A stretch of DNA of 5,746 nt, taken from Symbiobacteriaceae bacterium (lineage in GTDB: Bacteria; Bacillota; JAAYKD01; WRDA01). Position 1 is the first letter of the stretch. Every line of letters begins with the position of its first letter. Location: the NCBI GenBank assembly GCA_009779515.1, contig WREE01000130.1, positions 1-5,746 of the forward strand, given 5' to 3'. A program made the translations under genes and the position numbers. Below, in pieces: positions 1-5,746 of this stretch. The notes beneath the pieces are model-generated. The model did no database searches and had not been told where the DNA came from. It saw only the letters and a program-made list of their open reading frames with translations.

Positions 1-2
1 AA

Positions 3-692
3 GCTCTGGTCGGCTGGGAAGAGCTAAAACGTTTGTATGCCTTGCCTTGGGAAAACGAGAAGGGGCAGCGTGTATGGCTAAATTTAAGCGCCCAGGGAGA
101 GCGCCAATGGGGGCGCACCCCAGACCCAACGCCTAAAGCTGAAGCTACTGAAGTTACCGCCAGGGAAACCTTGCCGTTAGTGGAACTGCCATCTTTAGCC
201 AAGATAGAGTCCATCAACTTGGATTTAGCTGAGTTGGGGATACTGGCACGCAACTCCCGGGAAGAAGCCCAAAATATGTTCCAAAATATTCAAGATAACC
301 TGGTGGCGCTTAGGGCAGTGACGACCATGATAGAGCAATCGAAGCTGGCTCTCCCTTCTCTCACCTTGCCTGCTGAAGTCGAGGAGAAGGACTCTTACAG
401 GTCTGAGGCTACTGCTCTAGTGACGGCTTCCCCGGAGCACGAGACCAGGCAGCAGGAGACCATCAACGAACTAACCCATAAGTTGCAAAATGCCATGCAG
501 ATGAGCAACTTTACCAGCGAGCAGGCTGTGCTGACCCTTAAAAAAGATATAGGGAGTGGACTTCGTCTGGAATACCAAGACTTTTTGCAGGATAAAGATA
601 TGCCCTATAACGAAACCGGCTACACCAGCTTTCGCAACAGCCTGGTTCGTATTTTTATGGTTTTACAGCGCCACGGTATAATCTTGGAGTAA
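3..692 (+). CDS. Unrecognised soluble protein, first visible gene of the Hsp70 operon (5' end outside window)
   Basis: The reading frame is open from the left edge, so 229 residues are visible and the true start is probably upstream. A TTG at 33 could be a start, but no clear ribosome-binding site precedes it, and the residues before it (ALVGWEELKR) read as ordinary protein. I do not recognise the family. The visible part has a Trp-rich beginning, a Pro/Ala/Glu-rich linker, and two probable helical segments (about residues 70-120 and 150-185, rich in Leu, Gln and Glu). A compact C-terminal block of about 50 residues follows, containing LRLEYQDFLQ and LVRIFMVLQRHGI, and looks like a conserved module. 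There is no signal peptide or membrane segment in what is visible. It ends 13 bases before the Hsp70 gene, so co-expression is likely. A co-chaperone or exchange-factor role is a guess from position only; the C-terminus does not look like the GrpE beta domain. Confidence 0.8.
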   Translation, partial: ALVGWEELKRLYALPWENEKGQRVWLNLSAQGERQWGRTPDPTPKAEATEVTARETLPLVELPSLAKIESINLDLAELGILARNSREEAQNMFQNIQDNLVALRAVTTMIEQSKLALPSLTLPAEVEEKDSYRSEATALVTASPEHETRQQETINELTHKLQNAMQMSNFTSEQAVLTLKKDIGSGLRLEYQDFLQDKDMPYNETGYTSFRNSLVRIFMVLQRHGIILE

Positions 693-693
693 C

Positions 694-699
694 GGAGGT
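694..699 (+). promoter_or_regulatory. Ribosome-binding site of the Hsp70-like gene
   Basis: GGAGGT lies six bases before the ATG at 706 and just after the stop codon of the previous gene. It fixes the start of the Hsp70-like gene and shows that the gene is initiated independently within the same transcript. Confidence 0.85.
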
Positions 700-705
700 T
701 TTTTC

Positions 706-2187
706 ATGAGTTCGGGTCAGTTTTTCGGTATCGATTTTGGCACCACCAATACGGCAGTGGTGCGCATCCAGGAGGAGAGCTTTGCCCGTCAGGTAACCAT
801 CCTGGGGGAAGAGGGGCTTTACCCCTTTTCTTCCATTGTGGCTATACCTAAGGAAGGGGGAAACTGCCTCTTCGGACGGGAAGTGCGACGGCGGCGTCTG
901 GAGCTTTCCGCGACCCACGAAATATATACCTCCATGAAACCGTTTCTAGGCAGAAAAGAGGCGGATGGTACTCCCTTTTCTTTGCTGGTGGGGGGAGAGC
1001 GTTACTACCCCAAAGATATTGTGGTGGCTTTCTTCCGGCATATCCAAGAACAGCTACGCCAGGCTCCCGGCGTCGATATCACCGCAGCTTCTTTCACCTA
1101 CCCCTGCAACTTTACACCTGCTGCCAGGGGAGAGTTGCTGGCGGCGGCAGCCGAGGCAGGAATAAAAGTTGAAGCTTTCCTAAGTGAACCGAGCGCTGCT
1201 TACTTGGCAAACTACCACTTGGGCAAGGCCTACTCTCGGGTGATGGTGCTAGATTGGGGTGGGGGAACCTTAGATATCTCCATTTTACAACTAACCGGCA
1301 GCAGCCTGCAAGAGATAGAGGTAGAAGGAGAGTCCTTTGGCGGTGACGATATCGATCTCGAAATTGCCCAGCGGCTACACGCCCGTATTGTCAAAGCCAG
1401 TGGTGTGGTGGGCGCCGCTTTTCACGATATGGACTTAAAAGACAGGGATGCTTTAATCGCTGGCAGTGAGGCAGGAAAAATTGAGCTGGCTCATACCGAT
1501 GAATATCCTCTCAGAGTACGAAATTATGGGATGTATGGCAACCAGTTTGTTTACCTCTCCAGCCAGGAGTTGGATAGCATGGTGGAGCCTTTGCTGCGAG
1601 ACAGGGTGTTGAAAACTATCGCCGGTGCCATGGAGAAAGCCGGATTGACCTCGCCGGAGAGTATAGACTGCCTTATCATCACGGGGGGAAGCAGCAACTT
1701 ACGTTGTTATGAGCGGGCGATCACCGAGCTTTTTGCTCACTGCCAAATTATAGTTCCTTCCCATGTCCAGTGGTCTACAGCTACCGGTGCTGCTTTGATG
1801 CAAATTATGGGGAGTAAAATCCGTTTAAACGATACCATTTCCCTGCTTCTTAGTGATGGCTCCTATTTTCCGGTGCTGCCGCAAGGGATGGCAGTGGGTG
1901 AGGCTACCCCTCCTTATACCTTCTCCTTGATGGAAGACGCTCTCGATGCCCATTTTATTTTTAGCAACCAAAACGGTGACCTCTACCAACGAGTGGCTGT
2001 ACCTACGAAAGGTTTTCTGCGGGAGAATTTGGTTTTACAGGGTAGTATTGACGAAGACCAGGTAGCCCGCTTTCAGATAAGGAATCATAGCTTCGGCAGC
2101 GACCCTTTGGCAGTTACCCAGGTAGCGCTCCACCGTCTCCCCTTCTACTACGATATAAGCGTTTTGCAAGAGAAAATGTGGAAGTAA
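706..2187 (+). CDS. Divergent Hsp70-family (DnaK-like) ATPase, short, without lid domain
   Basis: A complete 493-residue cytoplasmic protein. The actin-like ATPase domain occupies about residues 5-370. It has the phosphate-1 loop GIDFGTTNTAVV (8-19), a Lys in SMKPFLGR (76-83) at the place of the DnaK catalytic lysine, the connect-1 motif FLSEPSAAYLAN (158-169), the phosphate-2 loop VMVLDWGGGTLDISIL (179-194), FGGDDID (211-217), and the adenosine motif LIITGGSS (323-330). All look competent for ATP binding and hydrolysis. After residue 370 only about 120 residues remain. The first part (NDTISLLL onward) resembles a reduced substrate-binding beta domain; the alpha-helical lid and an EEVD-like tail are absent, against 600-640 residues for DnaK. 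It is therefore not the housekeeping DnaK, and no dnaJ or canonical grpE is adjacent. It lies between the coiled-coil gene and the helicase-like gene with gaps of 13 and 15 bases, so the client may be one of those products (inference). Confidence 0.93.
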   Translation: MSSGQFFGIDFGTTNTAVVRIQEESFARQVTILGEEGLYPFSSIVAIPKEGGNCLFGREVRRRRLELSATHEIYTSMKPFLGRKEADGTPFSLLVGGERYYPKDIVVAFFRHIQEQLRQAPGVDITAASFTYPCNFTPAARGELLAAAAEAGIKVEAFLSEPSAAYLANYHLGKAYSRVMVLDWGGGTLDISILQLTGSSLQEIEVEGESFGGDDIDLEIAQRLHARIVKASGVVGAAFHDMDLKDRDALIAGSEAGKIELAHTDEYPLRVRNYGMYGNQFVYLSSQELDSMVEPLLRDRVLKTIAGAMEKAGLTSPESIDCLIITGGSSNLRCYERAITELFAHCQIIVPSHVQWSTATGAALMQIMGSKIRLNDTISLLLSDGSYFPVLPQGMAVGEATPPYTFSLMEDALDAHFIFSNQNGDLYQRVAVPTKGFLRENLVLQGSIDEDQVARFQIRNHSFGSDPLAVTQVALHRLPFYYDISVLQEKMWK

Positions 2188-2188
2188 A

Positions 2189-2196
2189 GGAGGGGG
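2189..2196 (+). promoter_or_regulatory. Ribosome-binding site deciding a GTG start
   Basis: GGAGGGGG begins two bases after the TAA of the Hsp70-like gene and sits six bases before GTG at 2203. There is no ATG at this spacing, so the site supports GTG as the start of the helicase-like gene. Confidence 0.85.
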
Positions 2197-2202
2197 TTTT
2201 AC

Positions 2203-3828
2203 GTGTCTTTGCCTTCGAATATCAATATCGCCAGCAACATATATAGCCGTCAAACGGAAGATTTGGCTCACGATACCCTTTTTTGGCAAAACTGCCGGGG
2301 AGGTAGTGCTCTCAGGGCGTTGCAACAACGCTACCCTGCCGGTACCATCAGGCTAACTGCCGCTCAAAGCCACGAAATGGAGCAGGATACTGGCTGTAGC
2401 TTAGCAGGAGACAAGCAAAAAACACATGGTTTAGTGGAGCTGGCGGGGGAGCTTAGCTGGCAATGCCGTTGCGAGTACCGCCAGTGTCCTCGCTTTTCCC
2501 AATGTATGCCCATGCCGCTGCAGCGAAACCTTGCCAGTCTTACCGCTAAGAGGGAGGAAGCGGCTTCAGAGGTAGGCTTGGCGCCTCCGGTGCCGGTTAG
2601 AGCTAAGGAAGAAGCGGTTCGACCACCCAGGGTTACCCTCAATCTGGAGAGCGTCTCTTTAGTTAAACGCACCTTCAGTAAGGTGGCAACATGGGGTAAT
2701 ACTGCCATTTTCACCCGGACGGAGGGTGAAGCCGAGTGGGTCTCTGCCGAACTGCACCGCATGGGTATTGCTCATATTCTACAGCGGAAGGCGAAGGAAC
2801 CTCCCTCCCTGGGGCGTTGTCTGGGGGATCTTTTTTGGGATTACCGAGCCGAAAATATCAGTAAAGAGAGCTTTATTAAACGTTACCGGGTACGAGTGGA
2901 CTCCTCTCCCCTGAAGGCAGAAGCTGCCTACGCTGCTCTGGCTAGGTTAATTAATGATGGTGATGCCAAACCTGTGGGAAGAGCTTTCTCTCCGGCTGGG
3001 GTGAGAGCAGAGGTGAACCCAGAAGAGGCAGGAGAGAAGTTTTCCCAAGAAGGGGAAGATACCCAGTTCCTGTCCCTGCCGCAGCTGAGCCAATCTTTAC
3101 AAGGGTGTTTATCTTTGCCACGGGAGCTACATAATACTACGTCCACAAACTTATATATAGCCACGATCCACGATACTCTCGATATCGAGTGGCAACGTAT
3201 CTTCCTTTTAGGGGATGAGCTAAGCGCCGCTCATAGCGCCGACGAGCTCCAACTGTGGCATAAGTATGCCGCTCTGGCGAAGGAAAAGCTATTCTTTTTA
3301 AGGAGAGCTAACTGGCACTTACTACCCTTAGAAGGGGGGCGTTGGCTGATGAGCAAGCGACCCCAGTGGAAACGCACTCTCCACTGTGATCGCTTGGTGG
3401 TTGGTTTGCCGGGAGATATTGCTGAAAGCAGCTATATTGGCGGTGAGATTTCTGACGCTTTAGCGCGGCAACGGTATATCGCTACCCAGGTAACTCCTGG
3501 TGATGAAGTAACGCTTCGCTATCATGAGGGTGGCTACCAAATTTGGCACCAAGGCCATAACTTGGGCACTTTATCTGCCGAAGCTCAGGAAAATATACGG
3601 CAAGCCATCGCCAGATTCTTTGCTTTGGAAAGTATGCCGGTGGCTCTAAGGGAGGTTTATGTTACCGGGATTATTTCTGTTAACCCCGGGGAGCCACCCC
3701 AAGGGTGCCACCCCTACTTCCAGGAGTCTCCTTTTTGGCTAGGCCTGGAGCTGGCAGGTTTTGCCCAAGCCGTCTGGAGCGGTGAAGCACCGGCAGCTAA
3801 CCCTCTTCCTGCACCGTACGGGCGATAA
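2203..3828 (+). CDS. Four-cysteine protein with a degenerate UvrD-type helicase C-terminal half (probable pseudo-helicase)
   Basis: A complete 541-residue cytoplasmic protein with a GTG start set by a strong ribosome-binding site. Residues 20-101 form an N-terminal region ending in a cysteine cluster, C88-x-C90-x4-C95-x5-C101, likely to bind zinc or an Fe-S cluster. A charged linker follows (about 102-145). Residues 165-230 (AIFTRTEGEAEWVSAELHRM, then GIAHIL) resemble the start of UvrD helicase domain 2A. Residues 318-336 (IATIHDTLDIEWQRIFLL) align with motif V (SIHKAKGLEFDRVFLL type) but lack its Lys-Gly. Residues 355-366 (YAALAKEKLFFL) align with motif VI (YVALTRAKEKL type) but lack its Arg. 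No Walker A or DExx box is present, so helicase activity is unlikely. The last 150 residues are a C-terminal extension (VVGLPGDI, TPGDEVTLRY, FWLGLELAGF) that I associate from memory with a clostridial UvrD-like family. It is the last gene of the Hsp70 operon, and its final 32 bases overlap the convergent gene. The UvrD relation is moderately sure; the function is unknown. Confidence 0.85.
   Translation: MSLPSNINIASNIYSRQTEDLAHDTLFWQNCRGGSALRALQQRYPAGTIRLTAAQSHEMEQDTGCSLAGDKQKTHGLVELAGELSWQCRCEYRQCPRFSQCMPMPLQRNLASLTAKREEAASEVGLAPPVPVRAKEEAVRPPRVTLNLESVSLVKRTFSKVATWGNTAIFTRTEGEAEWVSAELHRMGIAHILQRKAKEPPSLGRCLGDLFWDYRAENISKESFIKRYRVRVDSSPLKAEAAYAALARLINDGDAKPVGRAFSPAGVRAEVNPEEAGEKFSQEGEDTQFLSLPQLSQSLQGCLSLPRELHNTTSTNLYIATIHDTLDIEWQRIFLLGDELSAAHSADELQLWHKYAALAKEKLFFLRRANWHLLPLEGGRWLMSKRPQWKRTLHCDRLVVGLPGDIAESSYIGGEISDALARQRYIATQVTPGDEVTLRYHEGGYQIWHQGHNLGTLSAEAQENIRQAIARFFALESMPVALREVYVTGIISVNPGEPPQGCHPYFQESPFWLGLELAGFAQAVWSGEAPAANPLPAPYGR
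3797..3828. other. Convergent 32-base overlap of two coding ends
   Basis: The helicase-like gene (plus strand, TAA at 3826-3828) and the glycyl radical enzyme gene (minus strand, TAG read from 3799 to 3797) overlap tail to tail. No intergenic space is left for a terminator. The only symmetry here is the 8-base palindrome at 3814-3821, with no T-run, which is too short to be a terminator. Any terminators must lie inside the opposing coding sequences, or the transcripts overlap as antisense. Confidence 0.8.
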
Positions 3829-5746
3829 TTTCCTCCTGATGGAACTTGTCTAAGTTGACAAAATAGTCGCTGTAGCCTGCCACTCTCACCAAGAGATCCC
3901 GGTAGGAGCCGGGGTCTTCTTGGGCTGCCCGCAGGGTTTGGCTATCCACCACGTTAAATTGAATGTGATGCCCTCCCTGACTAAAGTAAGTGCGGATGAG
4001 GGAGCGCAGTTTGGCAATCCCTTCCTCTCCTGCTAGCACCGAAGGGAGGAAACGTTGGTTGAGTAAGGTGCCTCCGCTGAGGCTCTGATCCATCTTGGCC
4101 AAGGAGCGTACTACGGCAGTGGGACCCTGGCGGTCGGCACCATGGGAGGGGGAGGTGCCGTCGGAGGTGGCAAAATGCGCCAGGCGTCCGTTAGGGGTAG
4201 CACCGAGCATGAGACCAAAATAGACATGGCAGGTAGTGGAGAGCATATTAAGGTGATAAGTTTTACCTTTAGTGCTTTTTTTGCCTTCGATATTGCTGAC
4301 TAAGCTGTGGAAGACCTGCTGCATAATGGCATCGGCGTAGTCGTCATCGTTGCCGAAGCAGGGGGTTTGGTTTAAGAGAAACTGGCGCAGAGGCTCAGCA
4401 GAAGCAAAGTTTGTGGCTAAAGCCTGCAGCATCTGGGGCATGGAGATGGTGCCATCCTCGTAGACATGCTTTTTAAGCGCCGCTAAGGAATCGGTTACGG
4501 TGCCGATACTGCAGCACTGTATATAAGTAGTGTTGTAGCGAGGCCCCTGGTCGTAATAGTCCCGTCCCTGGGCAATGCAATCGTCAATAACCACCGAGAG
4601 AAAGGGTGCCGGAGCATACGTGCTGTACATATACTCCAGGTAGTTGTTTATACGTATTTTGGTATTGATGACATGGGCGAGTTGGAGTTGAAAAGCTGCG
4701 TAAAGGGCTTCGTAGTCCAAAAAAGTGATAGGGTCACCGGTGGCAATGCTCACCCGCTTGCCACTTAAGGGATCGATACCGTTGTTAAGGGTCAGCTCCA
4801 GCACTTTAGGTACATTAAGATAGCCGGTGAGTAGGTAGGCCTCTTTGCCAAAGCAGCCAGTTTCAATGCAGCCAGAGTTTCCACCCTGGCGGGCATCCAC
4901 CAGGCTTTTACCTACCCTAATCTGTTCAATAATAACTTGGTCGGCATTGAAGACGGAGGGGTAGCCATACCCTTGGCGGATGACCCGGCAGGCTGCGTTG
5001 AGGAAGCGGTCGGGGGTTTTGGCGCTTATTTGCACATTGGCTTGAGGTTGCAGTAGGTGCATCTCCTCCAAGGTGCGCAGTAGTAGGTAAGAGATTTCGC
5101 TGACGCCGTCACTGCCGTCGGAGCGTAACCCCCCTAGGTTAATATTGGTAAAGTCGTTATAGGTGCCGCTCTCTTTGGCGGTTACCCCTACTTTAGGAGG
5201 TGCCGGGTGGTTGTTGAATTTAACCCAGAAGCATCCCAAAAGCTCCAGGGCGCGCTCTTCATCCATGGTGCCGGCAGCTTTCTCCCGGGTATAGAAAGGC
5301 TCCAAGTGCTGGTCTAAATGCCCTGGACTCATGGAGTCCCAGCCGTTAAGCTCGGTAATGGTTCCCAAGTGGACAAACCAGTACATCTGCAGCGCCTGCC
5401 ACATGGTTTCTGGGGGGTGAGCAGGCACCTGGCGGCAGTTAGCAGCTATCTGTCGTAACTCCTCGCGGCGCAAGGGGTCTGCCTCCGTGGTGGCCATTTT
5501 CTCAGCCAGCTCGGCATGGCGCTCAGCAAAGAGGATAGCAGCATGGCAACAGATAGCCATAGCTTTAAGCTCTTCCCGCTTCCTGGCAGCCCAAGGGTCT
5601 TCCAAATAATCTAAGTTAGCTTCGGCAGCAGCGATTTGTTCCAGGAAGTCCAGCATACCGAAGCGGTAGATTTTGTCATCCAGAGCGGTATGTCCTGGAG
5701 CCCGCTGCTCCATGAACTCGGTGAAGAGTCCAGCTTCGTACATATC
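3797..5746 (-). CDS. hypD: Glycyl radical enzyme, trans-4-hydroxy-L-proline dehydratase (HypD)-like (5' end outside window)
   Basis: 649 residues are visible and the frame is open through the right edge; residues here are numbered from the Met at 5743. The thiyl-radical site is SGCIETGCFGKEAY (C292, E294; Cys codon 4868-4870) and the glycyl-radical loop is RVAGYSDYF (G623; Gly codon 3875-3877). The Cys-to-Gly distance of 331 equals that of HypD (C434, G765) as I recall it. The HypD pocket residues I recall, F152, H160, D278, S334, D339, F340, E436, Y450 and T645, fall without gaps on F10, H18, D136, S192, D197, F198, E294, Y308 and T503. About 142 N-terminal residues are missing and the C-terminus has native length. 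HypD removes water from trans-4-hydroxy-L-proline to give pyrroline-5-carboxylate, which ProC reduces to proline. It must be activated by a radical-SAM partner (HypE), which is not visible and would have to lie upstream or elsewhere. Hydroxyphenylacetate decarboxylase, a relative, has a longer Cys-Gly distance and a His where this has Pro. Extra cysteines (C297, C410, C411, C505) leave some doubt about the exact substrate. Confidence 0.88.
   Translation of the reverse strand, partial: DMYEAGLFTEFMEQRAPGHTALDDKIYRFGMLDFLEQIAAAEANLDYLEDPWAARKREELKAMAICCHAAILFAERHAELAEKMATTEADPLRREELRQIAANCRQVPAHPPETMWQALQMYWFVHLGTITELNGWDSMSPGHLDQHLEPFYTREKAAGTMDEERALELLGCFWVKFNNHPAPPKVGVTAKESGTYNDFTNINLGGLRSDGSDGVSEISYLLLRTLEEMHLLQPQANVQISAKTPDRFLNAACRVIRQGYGYPSVFNADQVIIEQIRVGKSLVDARQGGNSGCIETGCFGKEAYLLTGYLNVPKVLELTLNNGIDPLSGKRVSIATGDPITFLDYEALYAAFQLQLAHVINTKIRINNYLEYMYSTYAPAPFLSVVIDDCIAQGRDYYDQGPRYNTTYIQCCSIGTVTDSLAALKKHVYEDGTISMPQMLQALATNFASAEPLRQFLLNQTPCFGNDDDYADAIMQQVFHSLVSNIEGKKSTKGKTYHLNMLSTTCHVYFGLMLGATPNGRLAHFATSDGTSPSHGADRQGPTAVVRSLAKMDQSLSGGTLLNQRFLPSVLAGEEGIAKLRSLIRTYFSQGGHHIQFNVVDSQTLRAAQEDPGSYRDLLVRVAGYSDYFVNLDKFHQEEIIARTVQEEG

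Noticed and set aside
33..35. TTG as the start codon of the first gene
   Set aside because: There is no convincing ribosome-binding site before it, and the frame stays open to the left edge with protein-like residues, so the gene is more simply 5'-truncated by the window.
540..692. First protein as a canonical GrpE
   Set aside because: A coiled-coil protein before an Hsp70 gene invites this call, but the C-terminal block shows no GrpE beta-domain signature, so no symbol was given.
2364..2762. Minus-strand open frame of 132 codons inside the helicase-like gene
   Set aside because: It lies wholly antisense to a well-supported gene, is rich in Ser, Arg and Pro as shadow frames are, and has no ribosome-binding site or recognisable domain. 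The other short frames (655-918 minus, 965-1165 plus, 2035-2328 minus, 2726-2914 plus, 2928-3164 minus) were rejected for the same reasons.
3178..3189. 12-base perfect palindrome ctcgatatcgag as an operator
   Set aside because: It sits in the middle of the coding sequence of the helicase-like gene, far from any gene start, and encodes part of the motif V-like segment; chance is the simpler explanation.
3692..3706. Short hairpin CACCC-caa-GGGTG as a terminator of the operon
   Set aside because: The stem is only five pairs, has no T-run, and lies over 120 bases before the stop codon of the gene it would terminate.
3797..5746. Pyruvate formate-lyase, glycerol dehydratase, choline lyase or hydroxyphenylacetate decarboxylase
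   Set aside because: Pyruvate formate-lyase has two adjacent catalytic cysteines, which are not present at the active-site loop here. Glycerol dehydratase and choline lyase follow the GCVE Cys with a Pro-containing motif and not TGCFGKEAY. Hydroxyphenylacetate decarboxylase has a longer Cys-Gly spacing and a His at the place where this enzyme has Pro.

Overview
The window looks like part of the chromosome of a strictly anaerobic, Gram-positive-type bacterium, probably a Firmicute of the Clostridia. Three things suggest this: strong GGAGG ribosome-binding sites, one GTG start, and an oxygen-sensitive glycyl radical enzyme. Base composition is mixed (about 50-55% GC by eye). The species cannot be named from the sequence alone. 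Almost every base is coding; no RNA gene, insertion sequence, CRISPR array, promoter or convincing terminator is visible.

Left and centre (1-3828, plus strand): a tight operon of three genes separated by only 13 and 15 bases. First is the 3' part of a gene for a soluble protein with probable helical segments and a distinct C-terminal block (unrecognised). Next is a complete, divergent Hsp70-family ATPase of 493 residues with all nucleotide-binding motifs but a short C-terminus and no lid. Last is a 541-residue protein with a four-cysteine motif near its N-terminus, followed by what looks like the second half of a UvrD-type helicase. That helicase part has no Walker A domain, and its motifs V and VI have lost key residues. 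The translational spacing suggests the three proteins are made together. A plausible but unproven reading is a chaperone-like ATPase working with a coiled-coil partner and a non-catalytic helicase-derived, metal-binding protein. I know of no described role for such a set, and it is the most interesting part of the window.

Right (3797-5746, minus strand): most of a glycyl radical enzyme gene, running off the right edge at its 5' end. Its active-site Cys, Glu, Tyr, Thr, Asp, Ser, Phe and His residues and its radical Gly fall at the same relative positions as those I recall for trans-4-hydroxy-L-proline dehydratase (HypD). It is therefore called HypD-like and probably acts in anaerobic hydroxyproline use. 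It converges on the operon and overlaps the helicase-like gene by 32 bases. There is no obvious functional link between the two transcription units.
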